10,832 nt of DNA from CAZHLD01 sp964533185 (GTDB lineage Bacteria > Acidobacteriota > Terriglobia > Acidiferrales > UBA7541). Location of the stretch: positions 1 through 10,832 of the forward strand of contig CAZHLD010000084.1 of the NCBI GenBank assembly GCA_964533185.1, given 5' to 3'. Both the position numbers and the translations under genes were made by a program. The notes under the pieces are model-generated. The model did not search any database. It was not told the origin of the DNA and saw nothing but the letters and a program-made list of their open reading frames with translations. Positions 1-5,856 of this stretch are shown piece after piece. Each line of letters opens with the position of its first letter. The first letter of the stretch is position 1.

Positions 1-52
1 TGTGTTTGTGGGCAGTCCTACTCGCAAATATCGGACGCGCAGAATCAGCTAG

Positions 53-262
53 TTGCGGACTGGAGGGAAGTGGGGTTTTCGGGCAGGCCAGAAAGCGTCC
101 ACCGGACTGTCCCCGCAAAGGTTCGCCGAGCGGGCCAGTGTACACCGGACCTATATCAGCTCAATCGAGCATCGAAAGGTCAGTGTAGGGATCGAAGTTG
201 CCAATGGCCTAGCCTTTGCCCTAGGCATGAGACTGAGCGACCTGATTCGCAAAGCAGAATAG
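53..262 (+). pseudogene. XRE-family helix-turn-helix regulator, 5' end probably broken
   Basis: The 69-codon frame reads like a Cro/C1-type (XRE) DNA-binding domain. It has a recognition-helix region GLSPQRFAERASVHRTYIS, then SSIEHRKVSVGIEVA and ALGMRLSDLIRKAE, which match the usual order of helices in this family. An in-frame TAG (50-52) lies directly before the only available start, a TTG at 53, and I see no ribosome-binding site in front of it. The helix-1 region is poorly conserved, and the usual Gly-Lys of the IERGK turn reads EHRK. I infer a decayed or 5'-frameshifted gene rather than an active repressor. A functional single-domain regulator starting at the TTG cannot be excluded. No partner gene such as a toxin is seen next to it. 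Confidence 0.5.
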
Positions 263-792
263 CATCCCGTAGCGGTTGCCCCCCTGTTATGTATAGCGTT
301 TATGACTAGGAATGAATAGAATCTGGCCCGCAGAGTGGCCCTTGTGCCCGGGAGGCGATGAAGGCGTCTAGACAGGTAGCGACTGCGCTCTGGCCTTGCC
401 GAAGGTGCGCGGAACTCAACTACGCATCCGAAGGTGGCGCGCTGGTCATTCGTTCCCGGTCGCCAATACTTTAGACCGCTGTGTGGCTTACTGTCAGGGC
501 CGCGCCCGGAGCCCTGGGAACCCCTCGTTTTCACGTCTCCGCAACAGGCTGAGCAAGCGGACCTCTGCATGATAGTTTGAAGGAAATTGCAGCGCACCAC
601 CCGCTTGTCAGATCGTGGCTAGCCGTGACCTCACAAGCCCCAAAACTGTCGAAGACTCACCTTGAAATTGGTACAAAAAAGCAGGGCCGATCAATGGCCC
701 TCGGGCTAACATGAAACGTGGTACAACCTTCGGGGGCAGGTCAGCAGGCCGCTCCCGAAGCATCTGCACGAGTGCTAGAATGGGATGTCACA
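263..792. other. Stretch without a convincing gene
   Basis: About 530 bases separate the helix-turn-helix relic from the dehydratase gene. The only long open frame is on the - strand (151-600). It runs antisense across the helix-turn-helix frame, is rich in Arg, Ser and Cys, and resembles no family I know. I see no tRNA-like cloverleaf and no repeat array. The only structure I would point to is a small hairpin at 683-701 next to an A-tract. The promoter of the downstream dehydratase-hemF pair should lie here, but I could not pick a convincing -35/-10 pair. Confidence 0.5.
675..701 (-). terminator. Candidate intrinsic terminator reading on the - strand
   Basis: A perfect 6-bp inverted repeat AGGGCC / GGCCCT with a 7-base loop (683-701) is followed, when read on the - strand, by GC and a run of six T (675-680). 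This is the minimal layout of a Rho-independent terminator. There is no recognisable - strand gene that it would end, so it may be a leftover or coincidence. Read on the + strand it lacks a T-tract. Confidence 0.3.
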
Positions 793-1164
793 ATGTCTGA
801 CCTAGCGACCAAAACCTGCGTCCCCTGTCGAGGAGGGGTGCCACCTCTGAAGGGCGAGGAACTCGCGTCTTTGCAAGAGCAGGTGGATGGATGGAACGTC
901 ATCGAGGAACACCACATCACGAAGACCTTCAAGTTTCGCGATTTTCGCGAGGCTCTCAAGTTTGTGAACCATGTGGGAGAGCTTGCCGAAGAGCAGAGTC
1001 ACCATCCGGACATCTTTCTCGCCTGGGGTAGAGTGGATGTGACCAGCTGGACGCACAAGATCAACGGGCTCACGGAAAGCGATTTCATCCTGGCCGCGAA
1101 GGTCGACCAGCTCGCAACCGCAATCATCGATGAGAAGTTCAAGGACTTCCAGAAGCCACTGTAG
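793..1164 (+). CDS. phhB: Pterin-4a-carbinolamine dehydratase (4a-hydroxytetrahydrobiopterin dehydratase)
   Basis: This cytosolic enzyme family dehydrates 4a-hydroxytetrahydropterin to the quinonoid dihydropterin during pterin cofactor recycling. The 123-residue product is close to the usual bacterial length. It opens with the family N-terminus CVPCRGGVPPL (residues 9-19) and carries the signature EEQSHHPDI (66-74) followed by WTHKINGLT (86-94). The expected catalytic histidines are therefore His70, His71 and His88. I chose the ATG at 793 because homology begins there. The frame stays open up to a GTG at 718, but those 25 extra residues look unlike the family. A weak GGGA lies a few bases upstream of the ATG. 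No phenylalanine hydroxylase is seen in the window, so the symbol is by family only, and the native substrate could be another pterin. hemF follows after 39 bases and is probably co-transcribed. Confidence 0.93.
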   Translation: MSDLATKTCVPCRGGVPPLKGEELASLQEQVDGWNVIEEHHITKTFKFRDFREALKFVNHVGELAEEQSHHPDIFLAWGRVDVTSWTHKINGLTESDFILAAKVDQLATAIIDEKFKDFQKPL

Positions 1165-1203
1165 GCAGTCAAGGAAGCACATCCGGAAACCGGCTCGAAG
1201 TAG

Positions 1204-2133
1204 ATGCCTCGTATCGACTTCGATGAACTGAGTCGCCAGACGGCAGCCTATTTCCAGGGACTGCAAGGCCGTATCTGCCACGCGCTGGAGGAACTCGAAC
1301 AGCGCGGGGCTGGTAGGGCCCGGTTTCGCGAGGACTCCTGGCAACACCATCCCGGCGGAGGCGGGATCACCCGTGTCCTCGTGGACGGCACGGTATTCGA
1401 GAAGGCGGGCGTGAACTTCTCTCACGTAACTGGTTCGTTTTCGGAAGAACTCGCGGCCACCATGCCAGGCACTGGTACCGCCTTCTCTGCAACGGGCATC
1501 TCACTGGTTATTCACCCGTGCAACCCACACGTGCCGACGGTGCATGCGAATTTTCGTCACATCAGCAAAGGCGCCGGCGAGGGACGAGCCTCGTGGTTCG
1601 GTGGCGGGTCCGATTTGACGCCCTACTATCCACGGCGCGAGGACGTGATCCACTTCCACCGCACCTGGAAGGAAGTCTGCGAGCGCCACGCAGTCGCCGA
1701 CTACACACGGTTCAAGAAGTGGTGCGACGAATACTTTTATTTGCCGCACCGAGGTGAGGCTCGGGGTGTCGGTGGCATCTTCTTTGACTACCTCACCGAT
1801 CGGCTTGCTGAAGTGTTTGCGTTCGTGCGCGACGCCGGCGATCATTTTCTTACCGCCTACAGCCCGATCCTCGAGCGTCGCATGGGCGAGCCCTACAGAG
1901 ACGCCCAACGCCGATGGCAACTCATGCGCCGTGGCCGGTATGTCGAGTTCAATCTGCTCTATGACCGCGGCACCATGTTCGGACTCAAGACCAGCGGACG
2001 CGTCGAGTCGATCCTTATGAGCTTGCCGCTGCATGTAATGTGGGGCTACAACGAGACCCCGGCACCCGGCACGCCGGAGGCTGAGCTGATCGACTACTTA
2101 AAGCCGCGAGATTGGGCTAGCGAACGAATTTGA
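1204..2133 (+). CDS. hemF: Oxygen-dependent coproporphyrinogen III oxidase
   Basis: HemF catalyses the O2-dependent oxidative decarboxylation of coproporphyrinogen III to protoporphyrinogen IX in haem synthesis, in the cytosol. The 309-residue protein is full length for the family. Recognisable blocks in order are REDSWQ near residue 42, VNFSHVTG (70-77), PTVHANFR (111-118, with the conserved His114), WFGGGSDLTPYY (131-142), GGIFFDYL (190-197), RGRYVEFNLLYDRGTMFGL (243-261) and GRVESILMSLP (265-275). The C-terminus LKPRDW is also typical. The ATG comes directly after an in-frame TAG, 39 bases behind the dehydratase gene. The ribosome-binding site is weak, so translation may depend partly on the upstream gene. 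I see no terminator directly behind it. The enzyme's need for oxygen suggests an aerobic or facultative host. Confidence 0.97.
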   Translation: MPRIDFDELSRQTAAYFQGLQGRICHALEELEQRGAGRARFREDSWQHHPGGGGITRVLVDGTVFEKAGVNFSHVTGSFSEELAATMPGTGTAFSATGISLVIHPCNPHVPTVHANFRHISKGAGEGRASWFGGGSDLTPYYPRREDVIHFHRTWKEVCERHAVADYTRFKKWCDEYFYLPHRGEARGVGGIFFDYLTDRLAEVFAFVRDAGDHFLTAYSPILERRMGEPYRDAQRRWQLMRRGRYVEFNLLYDRGTMFGLKTSGRVESILMSLPLHVMWGYNETPAPGTPEAELIDYLKPRDWASERI

Positions 2134-2370
2134 GCTGGGAGCTGTGGGATCCAGAAGAAAGCCATGGAGAAGTCAAACACCTGAGAGACGATAGCAGCAA
2201 GAAATATAAACGGGCGCCAATTTGCCAACCCGCGAAGCTTTAATTCGACTCAAACCCTGCAAATTCTGCGTCCTCACCCTCACCCCAAATCCGTGACCTC
2301 ACAACGGCAAACTGGAGGATGAGATTGCGAAGTGGGTGCAACTTGGATATTCACGGAGAAGAGGCAACGA

Positions 2371-2646
2371 ATGACAGTGACAACTTACCAGGACTATGTT
2401 CCACCAACGATGACTCCCACCGAAGGGAGGGGTAAGGTCTACCTGCGATTTGAGAATCTCCCGAAGGCGGCGGGCGGGCCGACACTCGGCCCATATCCTT
2501 ATGTAGTTCTTTCTTTCGAGTCCGTGCGGGTTGGCCCAGACAACGTTGAGGTTGCGCGTTGGCACCAAGGGTTCTGGAATCTCAGCAAGGACAACACCAG
2601 GTGGACAGATGTGATCATCTTCTCGAACAAAGACAACAATGAATAA
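2371..2646 (+). CDS. Small protein of unknown function (91 aa)
   Basis: I do not recognise this protein. The ATG at 2371 has a well-placed GAGG six bases upstream, within GGAGAAGAGG, so it is preferred over a GTG at 2332. The product has no signal peptide or membrane segment. Its middle, such as GKVYLRFENLP and GPYPYVVLSFESVRV, alternates polar and hydrophobic residues as in short beta strands. The C-terminal third is rich in Trp and Asn/Asp. The stop overlaps the start of the next small frame (ATGAATAA), which suggests translational coupling, and a terminator at 2816-2842 closes the pair. The shared end and the good ribosome-binding site are the main reasons to call it a real gene. I cannot say whether it belongs functionally with hemF, about 240 bases upstream. 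Confidence 0.55.
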   Translation: MTVTTYQDYVPPTMTPTEGRGKVYLRFENLPKAAGGPTLGPYPYVVLSFESVRVGPDNVEVARWHQGFWNLSKDNTRWTDVIIFSNKDNNE

Positions 2647-2782
2647 ACTGAAGCAACTGGCAGGCTACGTTATGCAGCACATTCCGTGCAGGGAGCGCGG
2701 CGGCGGCGATCTGGCACGGGTAGAAGTCGCCACCAATGCGCCCGCCGCAATGCGCGAAAAACTCGGCATCTCCGTCGAGTAG
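2639..2782 (+). CDS. Small protein of unknown function (47 aa), coupled to the preceding gene
   Basis: The ATG lies inside the last codons of the 91-aa gene (ATGAATAA), giving an 8-base overlap in another frame, typical of translational coupling. The 47-residue product starts MNKLKQLAGYVMQHIPC, which could form a short amphipathic helix. It continues through a glycine-rich turn (RERGGGD) into LARVEVATNAPAAMREKLG. There is one cysteine (residue 17), no clear membrane span and no family I recognise. An intrinsic terminator begins 34 bases after the stop, which supports this as the last gene of a short + strand transcript. It is short enough to be missed by automated calls. Without homologues a chance frame remains possible. 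Confidence 0.4.
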   Translation: MNKLKQLAGYVMQHIPCRERGGGDLARVEVATNAPAAMREKLGISVE

Positions 2783-2815
2783 CTTAGAATGGCAAACGAC
2801 GTCTCACACCCCCTT

Positions 2816-2842
2816 AGGCCGCCCACCCGGCCTCTTTTTCTT
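2816..2842 (+). terminator. Intrinsic terminator after the small-gene pair
   Basis: A perfect 6-bp GC-rich stem AGGCCG / CGGCCT with a 6-base loop (2816-2833) is followed by CTTTTTCTT. This is a classic Rho-independent terminator on the + strand. It ends the + strand transcript about 145 bases before the convergent ferredoxin gene. On the - strand the hairpin has no following T-tract, so it is not obviously bidirectional. Confidence 0.75.
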
Positions 2843-2985
2843 GTCAGTGTCAAAGACGGTTGCAGCCTGTGAGTTTCGCACGCGGGTGCATCACGAGGCC
2901 CGTCCCCACATCAGGATCGTTTCTTGGAAGACTCCCGCATTACGGGGATTTTTGCGGTGATCGATAACTTTGTCGGAGTAGGCTG

Positions 2986-3303
2986 CTAACTACCTGGTTT
3001 TTGATACTTGTCGGGCTGAAATTTACCGCCGTCAACGTAATTCTTGTTGATCTCAATAAACGTGTTCCACTTCTCCGGCAGATCTTCCTGTACGAAGATT
3101 GCCGTCACCGGGCAGACCGGCACACAGGCACCGCAGTCGATGCACTCGCTCGGGTCTATGTAGAGTTGTGGCACCTCGTCAAATGTAGGTCGGCCGTCGT
3201 CATAGGTTCGGCCCTTTGCCGGATGGATACAATCCACCGGACACACGTCCACACAGGCGGTGTCTTTTGTTCCGATGCACGGTTCAGCGATTATGTAGGC
3301 CAT
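2986..3303 (-). CDS. fdxA: 7Fe-type ([3Fe-4S][4Fe-4S]) ferredoxin
   Basis: This is a small cytosolic electron carrier of 105 residues. Eight cysteines lie in the bacterial 7Fe/8Fe ferredoxin pattern: C9-x7-C17-x3-C21-x3-C25, then C54-x2-C57-x2-C60-x3-C64. The x7 spacing after Cys9 is that of the 7Fe class (Thermus and Azotobacter FdI type). By analogy Cys9, Cys17 and Cys64 would hold the [3Fe-4S] cluster, Cys21, Cys54, Cys57 and Cys60 the [4Fe-4S] cluster, and Cys25 would be free. Compared with the short Thermus form, there is an insertion of roughly 13 residues between the two halves (PAKGRTYDDGRPTFDEVPQ). The C-terminal part EDLPEKW is typical of the family. AAAGGAG lies about ten bases before the ATG. 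It is the last gene of the Fe-S operon, 16 bases after the rhodanese gene, so it may feed electrons to assembly or be matured by it. I found no convincing - strand terminator behind it. Confidence 0.93.
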   Translation of the reverse strand: MAYIIAEPCIGTKDTACVDVCPVDCIHPAKGRTYDDGRPTFDEVPQLYIDPSECIDCGACVPVCPVTAIFVQEDLPEKWNTFIEINKNYVDGGKFQPDKYQKPGS

Positions 3304-3319
3304 CGATCAACTGCTCCTT

Positions 3320-3952
3320 TCACCCCAGAGACCGCCCCGCCAGGGTTGATTCGATCTTGCCTGGCCAAGCCTGGATTCCACCGTCGAGGCTTCGCGCGTT
3401 TGTGAAGCCGTAGGCCTGGAAGTAAGCCGCCTTGTCGAGACTTCTTCGTCCCTCGTTGGAGTAGAAGACAATCGGGGTCTCCTTAGGCCAGGAATCGAGC
3501 GCCTCGAAGGTCAATTCCACCGTGACAGGCTGCGCTCCCGGGATGCGGCCCGCCTGCCATTCCTCGGCCGATCGCACATCGAGAAGCCGCAGGTCCTCTC
3601 CTCGCTCGATTGCGCCGACGACTTGTTCCGGGGAGACATGGATCTTCACCTCCACGCTTGCGCTTTGTCGGATGAAGGCGAGCACTGCCTCCAAAGGATC
3701 CGCGATGCTGTAATTCCGGCAGACCTCCGCCAGCGTGTCACTGAGCTGATAGCTGCAACTGGCACACCCTCCGATGTGGTGGTGAATGAACAACGCTATC
3801 TTGGCGCCAGGATAAGCCCGGAGAATTTCTGCCATCGTGCTGTTCAGACCGATATCCGGTGGGGTCACGGCTTCTTCTCTGTGGGCTTTCGCTGGAACCG
3901 TTGGCATGTCGCTACTACGGGTTCCTCCCATACTTTCTGTTGCGCGTTGCAT
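3320..3952 (-). CDS. DUF1858-like domain fused to a rhodanese-like domain (catalytic Cys replaced by Ser)
   Basis: The 210-residue cytosolic protein has two parts. Residues 37-96 resemble the DUF1858/ScdA-N type helical domain (STMAEILRAYPGAK), with a CxxC in IGGCASCSYQ (Cys63, Cys66) and DTLAEVC. Residues 103-198 form a single rhodanese domain, with LLDVRSAEEWQAGRIPGA (123-140) and GFTNARSLDGGIQAW (182-196). The active-site loop reads FYSNEGRRS. Position 165, where sulfurtransferases have the persulfide-forming Cys, is Ser (TCC at 3458-3460). The domain is therefore probably not a classical sulfurtransferase and may bind or sense instead. The CxxC of the first domain remains a candidate redox, metal or sulfur site. 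The start at 3952 has GGAG four bases upstream; internal Met8 or Met16 are alternatives. It lies between Fe-S operon genes, 16 bases ahead of the ferredoxin. Confidence 0.85.
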   Translation of the reverse strand: MQRATESMGGTRSSDMPTVPAKAHREEAVTPPDIGLNSTMAEILRAYPGAKIALFIHHHIGGCASCSYQLSDTLAEVCRNYSIADPLEAVLAFIRQSASVEVKIHVSPEQVVGAIERGEDLRLLDVRSAEEWQAGRIPGAQPVTVELTFEALDSWPKETPIVFYSNEGRRSLDKAAYFQAYGFTNARSLDGGIQAWPGKIESTLAGRSLG

Positions 3953-3960
3953 TGATCTCC

Positions 3961-4120
3961 ACTCCTCGCAGCAGGCTCACAGCAGGCCAAGCTGCAGCTT
4001 TGCCGCTTCCGACATCAAGCTCCGGTTCCAGGGCGGGTCGAAAACCACCTCCACGTGCACGTGCGTCACACCGGCAATGGCCGAGACCTTTCGCTCTATA
4101 TCGGATTTAAGGACACCGCC
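3961..4120. repeat. Copy A of a diverged 160-bp duplication (sufT 3' end plus downstream ribosome-binding region)
   Basis: This aligns without gaps to 5857-6016 with 127 of 160 bases identical (about 79%, counted by hand). The match covers the last 47 codons of sufT and, beyond its stop, a non-coding ACTCCTCGCA block. On the - strand that block contains GAGGAG, the ribosome-binding region of the rhodanese gene. Conservation of untranslated sequence shows DNA-level duplication, not protein convergence. Confidence 0.85.
3977..4120 (-). pseudogene. 3' fragment of a second sufT (DUF59 C-terminus)
   Basis: Read on the - strand, the last 47 codons before the TGA encode GGVLKSDIERKVSAIAG through SEAAKLQLGLL. 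This is a near copy of the C-terminus of the complete SufT-like protein at 5873-6421; by hand alignment 36 of 47 residues are identical. The upstream two thirds of the gene are absent, including the DPEIP segment and the PGC motif of the DUF59 domain. The fragment is in the same frame as the nuoB fragment before it, with a single TAG between them. It has no start or ribosome-binding site of its own, so it is probably untranslated. Confidence 0.85.
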
Positions 4121-4255
4121 CTACCCTCTCTCAGTTCCACTGCACGCCAGGCCGAACGTCAGCGGCCAAATGGCGCTCTTGCGCGCCCAGTTGAAGACGT
4201 AGTCCACCGTCGAGATCAACCAGTTCTTGTCAAAGCGGTTCTCTAGATATCCCAT
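4121..4255 (-). pseudogene. nuoB: 5' fragment of nuoB (NADH-quinone oxidoreductase subunit B)
   Basis: The 44-codon frame begins MGYLENRFDKNW and continues with VDYVFNWARKSAIWPLTFGL followed by AC. This is the conserved N-terminus of complex I subunit NuoB (NWAR..S.WP.TFGLACC). In NuoB a second Cys and AIEMM follow, contributing to the N2 [4Fe-4S] site. Here the match stops after the first Cys (residue 38) and reads SGTERG and TAG, so the remaining three quarters of the protein is missing. The ATG keeps a GAGG about seven bases upstream and lies 14 bases after the DUF971 stop, so a 44-aa peptide could still be made. I infer a recombination or deletion relic, not a working subunit. No other nuo gene is in the window. 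Confidence 0.8.
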
Positions 4256-4269
4256 TCTCTGACCTCTAC

Positions 4270-4611
4270 TCAGAATGAGCGTGTCCCGACATTCTGGGCC
4301 GGCGCGTATGGTTGGCTCAGTGCCCGCAGGTGCTCGAACGTGTAGATTCCAGTCGCGTGCCCGTCGCTCCAATGGATCTGGATGGCGTAGCGCCCCACCG
4401 GGCTGATACTCAGCGGATGCACGTCAGCAGGAACGGTTGCGGGGTCGAGCATCTCTTTCCCTGTCATCTCGCTGACGCAAGTCGCGCAGCCACATCTGAG
4501 CCGCAGGTCACGCGCGAGATAGACGCTCTCATGTCCATCGTTCCAGCGAATGCGTACGTCGTGCTGGTTGGCGCGACTGATTTCGACCGGTATGGGCTTG
4601 CTTGCAGACAC
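4270..4611 (-). CDS. DUF971 family protein
   Basis: The 113-residue protein shows the whole DUF971 (gamma-butyrobetaine hydroxylase N-terminal-like) domain. It has IRWNDGHESVY (21-31), LRLRCGCATC with Cys40, Cys42 and Cys45, TGKEMLDP, then VGRYAIQIHWSDGHATGIYTF near the C-terminus. In eukaryotic relatives this fold binds zinc. In bacteria DUF971 genes often sit beside Mrp-type Fe-S carriers, and here mrp is directly upstream. A role in Fe-S handling is plausible but unproven. The start is GTG, supported by AGGAGG nine bases before it and by homology beginning there; no ATG is available. The gap from the mrp stop is 27 bases, consistent with one transcript. Confidence 0.88.
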   Translation of the reverse strand: MSASKPIPVEISRANQHDVRIRWNDGHESVYLARDLRLRCGCATCVSEMTGKEMLDPATVPADVHPLSISPVGRYAIQIHWSDGHATGIYTFEHLRALSQPYAPAQNVGTRSF

Positions 4612-4638
4612 CTTGCTCGACCTCCTCTTTCGTTGAAA

Positions 4639-5745
4639 TCAGAAATTGATCTTGACCACCGGCTCGAGCTCTCCTTGCATGTTGCGGATGCTGATCTGCG
4701 CGGCCAGGTTCTCGGCCACCCGTTGGAACACCCCCGCCAGGGGCGACTCCGGATCCGATAGCACAATCGGGCGGCCGCCATCTGCGCTGGTGCGGATCGC
4801 CGTAGCCAACGGAATCTCGCCCAAGAAAGGAAGGCCGCGCCGTTCAGCTTCCAAGCGGGCACCGCCCGATCCGAAAATCTCCTCCCGGGTCCCGCAGGTG
4901 CTGCAAACGAAGTGACTCATGTTCTCGATGACACCTAGAATGGGGCAGTTCAATTTCTCGAACATCAGGATGGCCTTCAGGGCCACGCGGAGCGCCACGT
5001 CCTGCGGCGTCGAGACGACCGCCACGCCTGTGAGCGGGATTTTCTGGCAGAGGCTAAGCTGCACATCACCCGTCCCGGGAGGCAGGTCGACTATTAAATA
5101 GTCCAGCTCGCCCCACTCCACCCCGCCCAAGAATTGGTCGACCATCTTGTGAAGCATTGGCCCGCGCCAGATCACCGCTTGATCCTCTCGGACGAAGAAC
5201 CCCATGGACATCACCTTGACACCGTACTGCTCGACTGGACGGATGCGGTTGTCAGCAGCCGCCTGCGGCTGCTGGTGCACCCCCATGATCAGCGGGATGC
5301 TCGGCCCGTAGACGTCTGCGTCCATCAGCCCCACACGCGCTCCCATCTGGGAAAGGGCCAGGGCCAGGTTGGCACTGACCGTGGACTTTCCCACGCCGCC
5401 TTTCCCGCTGGCGACCGGAACCACGTTCTTGACGCCCGGCAACAATTGCGCCTTCGTCTCACTCGGCGTGGAACGCACCTGAGACGTCATGGTGATCTCG
5501 ACGTTCTGGACTCCGGGGAGCGCAGCCACGATCTGCCGCGCCTCTTCTTTCATCTTGTCGCGCACCGGGCAGGCGGGCGTGGTCAGCTCAATCGTGAACG
5601 AGGTGTTTCCTCCCGCAACCCGGACGTCTTTGACGAACCCAAGCGAAACGATGTCCCGGTGCAGGTCGGGATCGCGTACCACCTCAAGCGCTTTGAGGAT
5701 GGCTGCTTCGCTCACTGCTCCGTTTGTGCGATTGCGTCCAAACAT
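4639..5745 (-). CDS. mrp: Mrp/ApbC-type P-loop iron-sulfur carrier ATPase
   Basis: Mrp/ApbC/Nbp35-family proteins bind a [4Fe-4S] cluster at a dimer interface and pass it to target enzymes in an ATP-dependent way, in the cytosol. The 368-residue protein has the usual two parts. An N-terminal DUF59 (MIP18-like) domain covers about residues 12-90, with DPDLHRDIVSLGFVKDV. A MinD/ParA-like ATPase domain follows, with the deviant Walker A GKGGVGKS (114-121), MDADVYGPS (141-149) and the switch/Walker B-like region IVDLPPGTGD (218-227). The cluster-binding CxxC is Cys281/Cys284 in FVCSTCG. The ATG at 5745 has GGGGAGAG about seven bases upstream. It lies 127 bases after sufT, and that gap holds a ferredoxin gene relic. 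DUF971 follows after 27 bases. Confidence 0.96.
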   Translation of the reverse strand: MFGRNRTNGAVSEAAILKALEVVRDPDLHRDIVSLGFVKDVRVAGGNTSFTIELTTPACPVRDKMKEEARQIVAALPGVQNVEITMTSQVRSTPSETKAQLLPGVKNVVPVASGKGGVGKSTVSANLALALSQMGARVGLMDADVYGPSIPLIMGVHQQPQAAADNRIRPVEQYGVKVMSMGFFVREDQAVIWRGPMLHKMVDQFLGGVEWGELDYLIVDLPPGTGDVQLSLCQKIPLTGVAVVSTPQDVALRVALKAILMFEKLNCPILGVIENMSHFVCSTCGTREEIFGSGGARLEAERRGLPFLGEIPLATAIRTSADGGRPIVLSDPESPLAGVFQRVAENLAAQISIRNMQGELEPVVKINF

Positions 5746-5773
5746 GCGGCTACTCTCTCCCCAGAATGCACTG

Positions 5774-5851
5774 CCCGAAGTAGCTGGCGTTGACCTCAGT
5801 GAAGGGCGTCCACTTTTCGGGCAAATCCTCCAGCACGAAAATCGGCGTTAC
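5774..5851 (-). pseudogene. Relic of a ferredoxin gene, C-terminal part only
   Basis: In the sufT-mrp gap, 26 codons on the - strand read VTPIFVLEDLPEKW followed by TPFTEVNASYFG. This matches the segment VTAIFVQEDLPEKW and onward of the intact ferredoxin at 2986-3303; by hand 16 of the first 25 residues are identical. The cysteine-bearing first two thirds are absent, the frame is closed by a TGA just before it, and there is no start codon. It cannot make a ferredoxin. The match begins right after a ribosome-binding-like GCGAGGAGTG that follows the sufT stop, so an internal deletion probably removed what lay between. Confidence 0.75.
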
Positions 5852-5856
5852 TGTTC

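Noticed and set aside
151..600. Long - strand open frame of 149 codons over the left region
   Set aside because: It runs antisense across the helix-turn-helix frame, its composition (Arg, Ser, Cys) is typical of a GC-rich shadow frame, and it resembles no family.
718..792. Upstream GTG extension of the pterin dehydratase
   Set aside because: The extra 25 residues have no family resemblance, while homology begins exactly at the ATG at 793.
2134..2370. tRNA or small RNA between hemF and the small-gene pair
   Set aside because: No cloverleaf, conserved TTC-loop sequence or convincing promoter/terminator pair could be made out.
2940..2960. Possible - strand terminator behind the ferredoxin (CCCG/CGGG near 2944)
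   Set aside because: The stem is only 4 bp and no T-run follows on the - strand.
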